Below, piece by piece: positions 22,589 through 36,186 of a DNA stretch of 64,000 nt. The DNA is from Sycobia sp. Sy_11 (taxonomy: Eukaryota; Arthropoda; Insecta; Hymenoptera; Epichrysomallidae), in the NCBI GenBank assembly GCA_018907035.1, contig JACCIC010000019.1, positions 1,021,001-1,085,000 of the forward strand, read 5' to 3'. The notes under the pieces are model-generated. The model saw only the letters and a list, made by a program, of their open reading frames with translations. It was not told the DNA's origin and made no database searches. The position numbers were made by a program, and so were the translations under genes. Within the stretch, counting starts at the first letter, position 1. Every line of letters begins with the position of its first letter.

Positions 22589-23825
22589 ATAATAATAATA
22601 ATAATATTAACAAGAAAAATTTTAAGTAATTCGCAATATTACACAAGTTTTCCTTCTTATTATTATTTTCTTTCTTGTTTTTTTGTCGAACGAAAGACTG
22701 GACGTCCCACCCTCCGACTATCTCCCCGCAAAGGCAACCATCCTCTCGACCTTAACTTTTCACCCTCTCTTTCCTCGCGTCCTGTAGACTCTATTCATTG
22801 ACTCCCCCCCCCCCTCCTCCTTTCTATTCACACGTTACACCGTGTGTTTCCACGCCAAAAGAGATGTTTCACGGTGGCGCGCTGTATCGCGTATTATCGT
22901 TGTGCTTTAAATATTTTTTCCTTCACGAGGAATAACGTATCTGGCCAATCGGACATTAACGAAGTAGAGGAGGAAGCAATTCGCGGGTGAACGCGGGTCG
23001 CGGAGGGGAGGTGCCCGAGAGCGGCCGATCCCCACTCCTCATCCACGCGAGGACGAGCAAGAATCGATCGTATAATAAACGCGAGATCTCGCGCCTCTCA
23101 TCGAATGTACATGGAAAACTCTCATCCTCACCGCCTCGGGGACATCGAGTCCGTTCGATCACCGCCCGCATCGAAGCCGCGTGCGTACACGTTGGCTTCG
23201 GCAACTTGCCTCCCTCGTCTTCTTATTCTCTATCTTCTCAGTTACGACGATCGCTACGAATCAAGAGACGGAGGGGCAATAGGGCGCAATTGGGGCGTTT
23301 ATATGGCGGGGAGGAGGGATCAATTGCTTATGCGACCACCGCCATCGATTTTCTTCATCGTCTTCTCCTTTCTCCTGTCCTCCTTATCTTCCTGAGCCCT
23401 CGTTACGCGGCCATTTTTATTTAAGTTTTTTTTTTTTTTTTTATTTATTTTTTTCAACAAAAATTGTGTATATAATTTATGTCCTCCTGCGAGCTGTCCT
23501 TCCCGCCCCCCCCCTCCTTACCTGCGCTTCATGCCTCGATCATTGCCATCAGGCAACGATGGGTAACATTTGCTCTCCCTCGATATATTATGTAATATAT
23601 TTGTATTGTATACGGCCTGGAGTAGTCATTCCTTTGTGTATTATTGCGATTTGCGGAAAAGCGAAGCGAAATTCAAAACTAATATAAAATTGTAATTGCG
23701 AAAAGCTCTCGTCCTGTTGTGTATTCTTTTCTTTTCTTTTTTTTTCATTCTCGCACAATTATTATTGGGCGAAACGCTCTCTCTCTCTCTCTCTCCATCT
23801 CTCATACCCAAATCATTCTCCCATC

Positions 23826-23862
<37 letters not shown>

Positions 23863-24348
23863 TCCCGTCATTCTTATAAAAGAAGCATACATTTCCTCCT
23901 CTTACTCGGTCCCGCCACCCGAGACCCGCGCCTACGTTTGCTACAATTATCCTATTGTATCCCGCGAAAAGCCCGTGCAGGATGAAAAAAAAAACCTATA
24001 GCGTTGAGATAAAAATCGTCGTATACTGTTATAATGCATAAACTACACATAATAATTATTATAGTATAAACGATATATTAAAGAAAAAAAAAGTACATAT
24101 GATATATTTCTCTAAACATTAAGGAAAAAAGACTACAAAGTACAGAAATGTGTAAGGATAAAAGAGCGTAAACAGACACATATATACATATACAGACACT
24201 ACACTCACCCACCTATGTATAAACCCCTCTCGAAGTATATATTATATATATATGAAATGTAAAAGATTCGATGAAATGAACCGACATTTACGCATATCCG
24301 CAAGCATATACATATACACATATACATACACATGTACGTAATGATACG

Positions 24349-24394
<46 letters not shown>

Positions 24395-24846
24395 GCATAT
24401 ATAATTTTTTTTTTAACTGCGTCGCGTACACACCTGATGTGATGTTGGTATGAGAGCGAGAGTGAGCGCAAGAGTGAGAGAGAGAGAGAAAGTGAGAGAA
24501 AGGTTACATATATATATAAACACATGTTACATATAATTATACATTGTGAAAGAACTTTTGCAAAAAAGATGATAAAATGAACGAAACACGTACAATTGTT
24601 GTTCTCTTGGCGCGAAAGAGTATGAGGAGGCGATAATGAAGAAAATAAGAAAAAAAAAACAAAACAGATATGTAAAGCGCGAGAAAAACCTGAGGTACAT
24701 ATATACATATGTATATGTATTATATATATGCTCCACGCAATTATACAAAAATAAACAAAAAAAAAAAAAAAAAAAAAAGAGCAGCCCCGCATGTTGCCCA
24801 GTGAGAGCACGTCATTTTGTACGCTTGGGAGTTGTGAGGTCGTCTG

Positions 24847-24852
24847 AATAAA
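24847..24852 (+). terminator. Candidate distal polyadenylation signal of E75
   Basis: Canonical AATAAA followed within 20 nt by a GT-rich element (ttgtctggtg). It is the best-formed signal in the 3' region. Confidence 0.45.
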
Positions 24853-24870
24853 CATTGTCTGGTGAATTAT

Positions 24871-25535
24871 AAAAAAAAACAAACTTCTATTTATTGAACA
24901 TTAAACCTCCTCCTATTCCATCCTTAATTTTACACCTTTCACAAGCCTCTTATTATCAGAAGAATATATTATTCGAATCATCTATTTGCCGTATTAATTT
25001 GGAAATTTTCAATTGTTATTCATAAACGAGCCGAAAGAGTAATTTTAAAAGAAAGAGAAAAAAAATGAATTTTTTATTATTTCATTATCATATATTCTTA
25101 TATCTACATTGCTTATTTTAACTTTTTAAATTGAAGTAAACTTAATTAAATTAAAGTACTTTTTTATAATTATACACATATTTCTTTATCTTTGACTTTT
25201 GGTAAAAATAAAAAAAAAAACAAAGAAAAAAAAGAAAAAAACCTATCAAAGCACGACGTTGTTCTCTCTTGTCTTGTAATCCAACGTTTCTTCGTAAATG
25301 TTTCAACTGCTCTTGCGGCGGACCTCTGGATAAAATCAAAAAGCACTCGACGGATGGGATCAACGCCTACTTATCGTCGATGGGTCGTGAATTCTCTACT
25401 TTCGTCGCTGGAAATTGAAATCTATATATATTACATTACATCTGTCTGTGAGATAATAAAAAAAATAAAAAAAATCAAAATGAATTTGAACGGAATGATG
25501 TTTGAATTATTTTTTCGCTGGTTTTTCATTCTGTA

Positions 25536-25604
<69 letters not shown>

Positions 25605-26232
25605 CAACGTATATAGCATGAAAAATGAGCGATATGACGAATCAAGAATAGAATATTCATTCAATCGTAAACAATTTTCATGTACGAATTTTTGCGATAT
25701 AGGTATATAGAAAAAGTCGTAAAAAATGGATCAGTGGTTCTAGAATTTCATCGACATCGCCGCTACTATGGCAGTTGTCGTCTCGCTAGGTTCCAAAGTC
25801 CCCGTGCTCTGTATCGGGAAAGCTTCGAGTGACAAAAACCAACATAAAAGAAAGTCCAAGCTAGAATGGGCCGGTGTTAAAAAAAAACTGTACTAGTAAC
25901 TCTTTATACAACAAAAAAAAAAAAAAAAACAAAAAAAAACAAAAAAATTAGGAACTCGAAAAAATCGAAGAAAGCCCCTATATACATACATATATGTGCG
26001 TGCGTAAAAAAAAGATTATGCATTTTGGAAATTCTAATAATTCGAACGGAGTCTTATCCCACGAGCATACGCGCGCGGCGGTGCGAGAGCAAAACCGAAT
26101 GCTTCCGTCCAGTATTATATATTGTGAGTCCTTGAATCTAATATAAAGAGCGCACACAGGGGGCGGCAGGGTGAAGGGGGGAGGGTACTAATACGCCGCA
26201 GTGGCAGCGCGTTATCGCATTCTTTTGCGTTA

Positions 26233-26285
<53 letters not shown>

Positions 26286-26700
26286 CGCACATACGCACGC
26301 GTACATATATATGTAATATACAAAGAGCGCGCTTTCCGGATTTCATTATCTGGTCCTTGGATTTGTCGAGCTTTAAACAGCCACGCTCGCCTCTCGATAA
26401 TTCAAATTACCTTTAATAATAATTTAAATGTTTCTTGTCGTTGTTTTCCTTTTTTTTTCTTTATCGTTTCTTTTTTTCTTTCTCTCTCTCTCTCTCTCTC
26501 TCTCGCTCTGTCTCTCTGCCTTACTCTGTTCGAAAACTCGCTGTTCGAAAGGTCGCCCCCCCTTGCTATCCTCCGACCAGTTTTAATGGCGTTTGCCTGC
26601 ATTTGCCGGTTATTATTGAGCCGCAGGTGCGCTTTATCTTTGGTTATGATACTTATTGCAGGCTCGTGTCGTATCGGTCGACAAATATATTTATGTAAAA

Positions 26701-26751
<51 letters not shown>

Positions 26752-27031
26752 CATACGTCGGAGGAAATATCCTAGCGTTATAACAATAGCAAAATATGCA
26801 GTAACGTCTTACTTTTTCATTTTGAATATCGATTTTTTTTATTCTTCTTCACCTGGCGGAAGATCCATCAACCACCAGGAATATTCGGAATTACATATAA
26901 TCAAGAGGCATATTGGAATCAAAGAATTTCTAGATTAAACTGTAATCCTCGAATTGCCAATAATGTAAACGCACTTTATTTTCATAATTTCCCCGTTAGA
27001 GTTTATGATATTGATTATTTAGCCCTAATTC

Positions 27032-27079
<48 letters not shown>

Positions 27080-29680
27080 TTTTAATATTTAGAGGATGTC
27101 GAAGAGCTCGCAACGCATGATTGCGAACCAGTGTCACAGCCTCGTGCACTATTTTGTACTAGTCGAGTGTCGAATTTTCGTATTGCACAAATTCTAACGG
27201 TATCGTTTATTTTTTCATCTCTCGGCGGCTGTAGCTATCCCGTTTAATTGTAGCTTGCCATCCGGAGAAAAATCATCCTGGTATTACGACCGTCGATTTT
27301 TACTCCGACATCCCCTTAAATCGGAAAACGTCGTTTTTGTCGTCGTTCTGGCTCATTTAAAGGTACTTTTTTAAAATTATTCCTTTGCTTATATAATGTC
27401 AGATCATACCTAAAAAATTTATTAGAAGATCGAGGGTATTGTAGGTTACTAGTAAAAATTCACCTTCTAACAAACCTGAATCCAGATATACTTAGGTATA
27501 TAGGTAGGTAACCTCGCAAAAATTATTCATAGTAATTTTTAGCGTCCAAATGATTCAATCATTACTAGAATTATTAAACTCCGCGCTTATAGAATAACTA
27601 AAAGACCCAAAGAATTATATAAGCTAATAAATGAAAAAGTATTCCATAATGCGCAAATATTTATATGTGAATGAAAAAAATCGAAACAGGATATAGCGAT
27701 TTTCCGATTCTCTTGTAATTCTTCCAGTTTTTTCGTTTATGCAACTGATTGTATTTTTTATATATGAAGAAAATAAAATGTAATATCATGCTACTGTACA
27801 AATACATATTTTTCTCTTGTTCAATTTAGCAAATAAACTTTGATTCACAATAAAATTGTGTCAAGGGAATCGAGTCAAAAGCAAAGTTCTAGATTTAAAT
27901 CCAGTTTACATCGTTGTATTATTCAAATTTTACTGAGATTCTTGAGATTTGCCATTATATATACATACTGTGTGCGTGTGTATGAGCGCGCGCGTGCGCG
28001 TGCACGCCTGATTGTTAGATTCGTGAGCATCTGGGAAATGAGATATCATCATGGTCTAATTGAAAAATGTTCAAAAACAGCCTCACGGGCGATGACTCAA
28101 TTGATTTTTACAAAACACAAACAGAGCCCGTCGATGATAAAGCCACCGAGATACTGAGCAAACATTATTAAGAGATCTTGTTATTACATGTCGTTTCGTT
28201 TAAGCGCGCGTGCAACAGATAGGATGGAAAAATGCTCGATACTCACGGAACTGTCACGCATATATATCTATATGGTATATTCCAAGTTGAGTCTGTCATT
28301 GGAAATCATTGCATTTATTACTATTATTTTATTTTTTTTTTTTGTCAATTTTATAGGTATTTTTGTTCACGGTACGACGGAAACTTCGCGAAATTGCATT
28401 TATGGCTTATGAATTTTCACAATAACTATTATTAGCTGAATGTCGAGCAAAAATGTATTTTGAAATATTTTTTAAATTTTTTGTTATTCTCCGAAATAAT
28501 TTCACCAAGATAATTCAATTTCCGCCAAACAACTACAGCGACATTATTAATCAGCATCTACCAAAATATCATAATACAATGATAATAAGTGTAGAATTTT
28601 TCAACAAAATCAAGAGCAGTTTTCGGAAATCTAATCTTGAAAAAATCTTATATTAAGAGTTACTTTATATATATATATTTGTTATGATCGAGCAATTTAG
28701 ATCAATGTTTAACAATAAAGAAAGCTATCGAACACAGCATGCCTAGAAGTAATAGGAATGATGTGTATTACGTGCTTCAAAAAAACAATCACGTTTTCGG
28801 AGGTACTTTGAGACGAAGGAACTTCATTAATAATAGTCGTCGTTGGATCACTGTTGGAAATTTGCATTCTCCAGAGGGCGAAGAATACGGGGCATAATCT
28901 AACCGATTCTACACGTGCTGTGCATAATATCGTTGAAAATAATAACATTCTGTATTCAACAATAGAAGTTTGTTTATACGTAGCTGCAAAGCAAAAGATA
29001 CATGAACTGACGGATAAATAAAAATTCATAGAAATATAAAGATAAATGAAAATAAAAAAAAAACAATAAAATCACGCTTTCGATAGAAAATTACGTGGAA
29101 ACTCATACGATAAAAACTATTGCCTATATGGATCTTATCTTTATTATGACATACCCTTCTCTCATATACAGATTTCTTAGTTTTTTATAATACTTATATA
29201 TTTTTTTTATTAGAAATTACAAAATATATTTTGTAAATTAAGTATTAATTATAGAGATGAAAAGAGTTGAATCGGTAATCAGGAACTTTCTTTGCATATA
29301 ATAGCACTATTTCTAAACTAAAATGTTACGCTTGTTTGTCTAACAAGTAAATTCAATTGAAATTTCAAAACTATAAGCAAATAATTATGCGCTTTTTCAT
29401 GGAACTTTAGAATTTATTGTTATATCATAATAACTCATGGATTCAACGAAATCCGTTAAATTTATAAAGTTTAATAATAAGTGACCACAATGAAATCGAA
29501 CTAATTCTGCGGTGAGTGTTGACCATGTGGAGATATGGTCAAATAGATGTACATGCAAATTCGGAAAAATTCATCGACTTAACTCTGGAGAGCGAAGGTA
29601 TGCAGTTAAAATAAAATCAAATAAAAGCGCGATGTTTTTTCTGGAATCAACGTAGATTATGTACGTATATATATGCAGTC
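24871..29680. other. AT-rich intergenic DNA downstream of E75
   Basis: Contains (TA)n 25541-25601, 26704-26751 and 27035-27078, an A-rich run 25911-25947, a compound CA-CG-CA array 26232-26285 and (CT)n 26481-26504. The open frames at 27840-28660 and 28709-29029 are in AT-rich DNA and match nothing I know. Confidence 0.6.
26232..26285. repeat. (CA)n(CG)n(CA)n compound alternating array
   Basis: About 53 bases of unbroken purine-pyrimidine alternation with a central CG block. This is the sequence type known to favour Z-DNA. Confidence 0.85.
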
Positions 29681-30230
29681 GCGTTGGTGTGCATATATCG
29701 GAAATTGCGCCGCGCTCGCGCGGCAACGGTCGCTCCGCAGGTGCGGGGGTTGAAGGTGCCCGGGGAACGGGATGTGGGGCGGGGGGGGGGGGTTAGAGCA
29801 TCGATGGTCGTCCCACGCGATGGCTACATATATATATATATATATACATATATATACACCCACACCCCGCCCCGAGCCAGGGTCGCGGGGTCGGGAGGGA
29901 ATTTTCCGCGTCGCATCTCCGTGAACTGTGAACTTGAACCGTTATTGGAGAACGACCCCGCGCGCGCTCGGGTGCACCACCCCTCCCCCCTCCCCCTCTC
30001 CCTGCCACCGCCCGCCGACGCCTACGCCGCTCTCTTGCACCGCGCCGCACGTGCGGCGTGCGCGGCGCTCGACCGAGCCGCTACATTACGCCGACGCGAC
30101 GGGGCTGTTAATACTGCTGCTGCTGCTGCTGCTGCTGCCGCGTGCGCGGGAGGAGCGCGCGGTCTTTTGGGTCGACGGCCACGCGTACAATCTGTGTGCG
30201 TGTGTGTGTGTGTGTAGGTATGCATGAATA
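29681..30230. other. CpG-rich island with CTG and TG arrays
   Basis: GC-rich DNA with a G run (29779-29791), (TA)n-like tract 29827-29848, a (CTG)n run 30115-30137 and (TG)n 30196-30215. Open on both strands in several frames; no domain recognised. It stands out from AT-rich flanks and could be a promoter of an unseen transcript. Confidence 0.4.
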
Positions 30231-30636
30231 TATATCTGCACGAGCGCCGAACGATCGATGATCCTATACCGGGCGATTATTAGATTTTCTTTATCCCCCA
30301 TGCGAAGCGTTCCTCCCCTCAGCGCCGCGAGCCACGACGAGGTACCCGTATACAGATGTTGAGATATTGCGTACACGTATGTACGCGGCACATGTGTACT
30401 CGCAAGTGCGCAGTTAGCAGGCCTCCTTTGGATCGATGAACCACCGATGCGTAGATTCTATATAATATAATATAGAATAATGGAGAGAGAGAGAGAGAGA
30501 AACATATAATAGAATCTATAGTTCTTCAGAATTTTTTCGCTGGGAGCATACCGAGCAATTTGTTTTTGTATATAGATTGTCATTTCAATATTGCCGTCCA
30601 ATTAAAATTGCGTCCTCTCGGGACGCGCTTCTATGC

Positions 30637-30689
<53 letters not shown>

Positions 30690-31099
30690 CTGAAAGAAAC
30701 TGCGTGTATTAAGCTTGTCCAGTACTGTAATTCATTTTCTGAATTTTCTTCGATTCCCGTATCATTGCAATTTTCAGACTCTTGTTCTAGAGACGTTACG
30801 ATTTTTTCCTTCATATTTTCAGAAGAATGCATTATTACTGCGTGAAAAATCATTTCGTGTATTATAATAAACTTAATCAGTATATATAAAAGAAAATGTT
30901 CTCTTAAAATAGTTTATTTTATTAAGAACATCATTTATACGGCCATAATGTTACAGCAGGATTCTTTTCCTACAAACCTTGAATTGAATTACTATAATAG
31001 CAAGTTAAAGTTGGAGAGCCGGCTTAAAATACATAGAACAAAATTAGAAAAAGGAGAATAGTATTTTATATACAATTTATTTAGGATTATTTATGAAAC

Positions 31100-31140
<41 letters not shown>

Positions 31141-31534
31141 GATACTAAATAATTGTTTGAGATCCATTTGATCTTACATTATAAACTCGATTTGAATATA
31201 TACCATTCTAAACATAAACATAAAAGAATTGTTTGCATAATTAATCATCCACAATTTACGAAATAAATTAATTATTAATAGAAATAATCAATTGTTATGT
31301 ATTAATAAATTTAAAAGAGATCAATATAAAGATGATGAAACAAATTAAATGTTTCAACCTGAGTATACGATATAGTTATAATTATACACGTGTCGCTTGA
31401 AATAGCGACCCCAAATCTATGACAAAACCGACGAATTCATTTCATAAATCATTTCTGCTCAATTAAGCCACTTTTCCGAATTCTGTCTCTGTATTTCGCT
31501 CCCCCTTCCGTTTGCCTCTCTCTCTCTCTCTCCC

Positions 31535-31571
<37 letters not shown>

Positions 31572-31684
31572 ATCACTCGTTCTCAATAAAGAAATAGACA
31601 CTGATCCTCTCAAAGCCAGGATAAAAACTATAATATACTACTTTGATGTATACATATAATCATTCCCCAGAAATATTGCATGTG

Positions 31685-31738
<54 letters not shown>

Positions 31739-31876
31739 CGAACGATACATAAGAAAGAGAGAGAGGGCGATGATACAACGGGTTCCGGGATAAGGGAAAA
31801 AATAATTTTGAGAGGCCGTTTCCCGGCAACACGTGTCCCCGTATCAATTCCAAATTATCTGTATACAGGATCTATG

Positions 31877-31922
<46 letters not shown>

Positions 31923-32258
31923 CGCTCGTTCCATTATTCTTATAACTATATATATTTATATTAGCCCTGCGCGTGCGAAAAATCGAGCTAAAAAAATCTT
32001 TCCTCCAGGCCCACTCCCCAGCCTCGTGACATCCGGTGAGCGAGGGAGGAAAGGGAATGTAAAGGGAAGGTCGAACTTTTCCGCCTCTGTCGTTTGGAAG
32101 GGAGAAGCCCCCTCTCCTCCCGTAGCAGGCTTATGTTATATTTATTACCCTCTGCATCGGTGCCCGGCGCGCGTACGATATGTTCGAGGGAAACGTCTCT
32201 TGTCGTGCGCTCATGATGCGAATGCCGAGGTGAACTCTTTGAAGAGATGCGCTTCTTA

Positions 32259-32327
<69 letters not shown>

Positions 32328-32930
32328 CCCCGTTTTGGCATTTTGAACTCGCCAACAGTGCGTTATCGTCGTTTGGGTAAATGGTGAAATATCAAAATGG
32401 TAAAAAAATTAAGAAAATACACAGGAAATCATGAAATTACAATATTTTCGACGGTTTACAAATTTATCATAGTCATGTATAGTCATTGAATATTTCTGTA
32501 AAAATCGGTGATATTTTACTGTTGATTTGTCGAAAATTTTCCAGACGCGTAAATGTAAAATTGCCTATAAAGTTTCAAGTTACATATAGGAATGAAACTT
32601 GTATATTTTTTATTATATAACCCGTAGTAAACGATTAAGTAGTAAAAGGGCATATGGTGTACGACCTACGTACATTAATATGACAAATTCAATACTTGTT
32701 TTTTAGATATTACTGTGTCCCTATATGTATGTGTATGTCAGCACGCGTGTGTATGCATGCATGTGTATGTATAAATAGCACGTGTTAATGTTGTTGCGTA
32801 TTACATTGAATATACGGAGGATAAATTATTTCTTCATTATTCAATAAATTATTGATTTCACTATCTCAAATTATTCTCATCTATCATATTGATATTATGA
32901 ATACGTAAATATACACACACATACAGAATT
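30231..32930. other. AT-rich DNA with many TA arrays
   Basis: (TA)n at 30639-30677 (passing into TG to 30689), 31103-31138, 31688-31734, 31883-31921 and 32263-32324; (CT)n 31518-31571; an inverted repeat at 30452/30509. No gene recognised. Confidence 0.6.
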
Positions 32931-33475
32931 CCGTTTCCGTCGATCCAGAATTGTGGTATTGACCCCGGCCTCGCTTTCACATTCGTCCAAAATACCGACA
33001 CACGCGATCAAAGATTCAAACCAAAGCAGTGCGTCTGTACCTGCGAGCAGCTCCCTGAAAAGTTGTCGCGATTGTGACGGCGGTGGGGGGGGGGGGGTTC
33101 GGGGGAGAAAAGCGCATACTCTGCATTTTACAAGCTCGAACTGCCCGTGTCCTACGACTCCGGCGGGCGAATACCGCCGCGATCTCGCGCGCGTCCCGTC
33201 CCTTGGAATATCGGACGCAGAGAGGGAGGAAAGGAGGGAGAATCTCGTATTCACACCCCCCGCATTCCCAGACTGGACCCGGTTGCGGGTCCAGTCCACG
33301 CGCGCGCGCCCGTGCGACTCCTTCTGCTCTCTTTTCTTCTCCGAACGCGTCCCTCCCCTCGCATTTATTCCTCGTGCGCTCCTTCTTTCGAGCGCGCGCG
33401 GCACGGCTCGTCATATAATGTCCCCTCCTCTCCCTCTCCCTCGCCCTCTCGACGGCTGCTGCGCGACTTAGGAGA
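32931..33475. other. CpG-rich island with a clean hairpin
   Basis: GC-rich stretch with a G run at 33084-33098 and an 11-bp perfect stem-loop at 33271-33296. A 169-codon minus-strand frame (32895-33404) and several plus-strand frames overlap it; none resembles a known protein. Confidence 0.4.
33271..33296. repeat. Perfect 11-bp stem, 4-nt loop hairpin
   Basis: Arms gactggacccg and cgggtccagtc flank the loop gttg. Confidence 0.9.
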
Positions 33476-33617
33476 TGTATACATATATAGTGGGAGTGTA
33501 TGAGACTCGGGTTTGCGTTCGGTTCAAGGTCCGCAACACAGAGGGAGAAGGAGAGGGAGAGCTGCCTCGGGATCTCCCCCTACGGGGCAGCACATCGTAT
33601 AATATGCACATATATAC

Positions 33618-33670
<53 letters not shown>

Positions 33671-33730
33671 GTGCATGCTTGTGTGTACACGAACGACGTA
33701 CTTGCGTGTGTTACACGAACGACTGGAAGC

Positions 33731-33770
<40 letters not shown>

Positions 33771-33960
33771 ACGCTTGTCCGGTAGTGGCGGTTGGTCTGC
33801 TCCTCGAAATTGTGTCTTTTCGTTTAGTGACACATACGGGGATTCGAAAGATCTATAATATGGGAATGAATGAAAAGAATAAGTACTGAATATTCGAATA
33901 ACAATTACGAAGAATTATATTAATAAAGATTTTTATAGGTTTTTAGTCTTTATATATAGA

Positions 33961-34006
<46 letters not shown>

Positions 34007-34309
34007 TATATATATAAAGTAAAAAAATTACAAAGTGGATAAAAATATTTGTTTGTTGAATTTATAACAGTGGACGGAAATAGAATAATTTATTGGAAGA
34101 AAAATTATGTTTAAAAATGATCGTTGAAAAATTTCAGCTGCACATTAATATACAGATATTATACACACAGAAACACACGAGCGAATGTACTAATTTCTAT
34201 CTTGCGCCATACCATTGCTGCTTAATTTCCATTTTCAATGTTCACCTCTCATGATTTAATTTATCGCACTAGATTAAATTAATTACTTGGTCCTTCGCAA
34301 ATAGAAAAA

Positions 34310-34362
<53 letters not shown>

Positions 34363-34839
34363 ACACGGAATTAGATCCGGTGAGAACATATTTTCCTTGA
34401 TTAGCTTACATATTCCGTCAGCTGGATATTTCTTCATTAAAGAAACTCCATTTCACGTTATAGCACAATAGTAATATGGGTATAGGAATGGATGGTTGAA
34501 GGTCGGCTTTCTTATCGTGAACCCGATATTGTATGGGTGTGTATATATGTATATATATATATATATATATATGGAACAATTACCCTAATCTCGTAGAGAA
34601 CGAAAAAAGGTTCCTGCGCGAAAAAGTTTGCTGTATCGGTTACAAAAAAAAAAGAGCCGCTAGGAAGAATTCCGATTAAGTTCTTATCCCGTGCCCTTGC
34701 ATGTGCAAGTAATGTATTCTCGCCGTGCTGAAAACCCAGCGGCGCCCTAGCATTTGCCAGGTATGCGTATCGAGGCCGATAACCCGATCGCCGACGGAGT
34801 AAGTCACTACCCCGTGGATATGTAAATGGGTAGTAGTTT
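33476..34839. other. AT-rich non-coding DNA
   Basis: (TA)n at 33620-33666, 33964-34000, 34313-34360 and 34548-34571, and (CT)n 33735-33767. No gene recognised. Confidence 0.6.
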
Positions 34840-35250
34840 ATATTGCTATGGGACGAGAAACGCCACGCGCGCGCGCGCGCGCGCACACACGTCTTTCGAG
34901 CAAAGTTCATCGTTAAGATATAGCATCAGCGGCATAATGTCTTCGTTGTCCTCCGTGTGCAGCCGTTACGAGCCCCGGGGGTCGATGGCCCGCGCGCGAA
35001 GCCTCGCCTCTCGGCCGCAACGCGCGCGCGCGCGCGCGGCAATAAAGCCGCGGCTCGTCCGACGGCGCGGCGAGCGCGGGATGCGCGTGAAGCCGAACTC
35101 TCACTCTCTCTCATCTCTCTCTCTCTCATTCTCTCTCCCTCTCTCCGTCTCTCTGATCTCTATGAGAATGAGGCGCCCGAACTAGGCCCGGACCCTCGAG
35201 ACCGGGGGGCTCGCGCTCGGACGTTCCTGTTTTCGTTCGCGATCGGCGCG
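34840..35250. other. GC-rich island
   Basis: CpG-dense with alternating CG runs near 34866-34884 and 35019-35038 and a CT-rich tract 35100-35158. Open frames on both strands; no domain recognised. Confidence 0.35.
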
Positions 35251-36137
35251 GCACGGTCGCGGAATGATTTAACCTCCGTGTGAATAATAACGCGCTGCCT
35301 GCCAAATGCACCGCTCCCGTGTAGTAAGCGTATGGCATGCTTTTGCGACGGCTAGATTTAGCGCGCTTTCGGGTTTCAACACGCGTGCATCCTGCGGATT
35401 CATTTGTTAAGCTCTTGTAGTTTAGATTGAGTTAGGTTTATAAGTATAGAATTTTGAGTGCGTAATAATTGTTCTTGTTTTTATTATTCTTTTCATTGGC
35501 TTTATTATTTCTATCTTTTATAGCCGCATTTTTACACATAATAATATCTCGCATTGTTTGTAAAAAAGCTAAAGATTCTTGATCTTCATTTACCTTCAAT
35601 ATGTTTGCTTATAGATAGTTTTATATTAATCAATGTTTAACTAACAAATATTTTATGTTATAAACAAATGTTTATGAGTCTTATTATTTATTGACTTATT
35701 TTCACTTAGACTATGATATATTATATGCGCGTTTAAGTTCTAGACCAAGCAATAATTATGCAATAATGTTATTAAATTAATGCATTTATGTACTCTAGAT
35801 TTCATTATATATGTATCAATAGTGTGTTCGAATTCGAACCACATCGACCAATAAGAGAATTGTATTATTATCCCTTTTTCTTTACGTATTTATCTTTCGT
35901 TACTATTGAACTATCTGTGATATCGATAAGTCTGACTTATTTAAACATTGTTATATAGTATTTATGTTACGATGTTATTTTAGTATTTAGGAAAATTTTA
36001 TGTATCGATGAAATAAATATCTTATGCAGCCTATTTATTGTTTAATAATGTAATTTATTATTTAATTTCTTCTTCACAAGGACATCCACCGAACGTTTCA
36101 TTCCTTCAAGTCGAGTGATAGAAATAGATATAGTTAA

Positions 36138-36186
<49 letters not shown>

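Larger units (their letters stand above)
21741..24870 (+). other. Probable E75 3' UTR (short and long forms)
   Basis: After the stop codon there is no further coding similarity. AATAAA at 22583-22588 would give a 3' UTR of about 860 nt. A second AATAAA at 24847-24852, with GT-rich tgtctggtg just after, would give about 3.1 kb. The stretch contains poly-pyrimidine runs, (TA)n at 22393-22438 and 24352-24391, CT arrays at 23776-23793 and 23831-23859, an A run at 24758-24777, and a 40-bp imperfect direct repeat (22505 and 22937). Long 3' UTRs are usual for E75 in insects; which signal is used cannot be read here. Confidence 0.6.
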
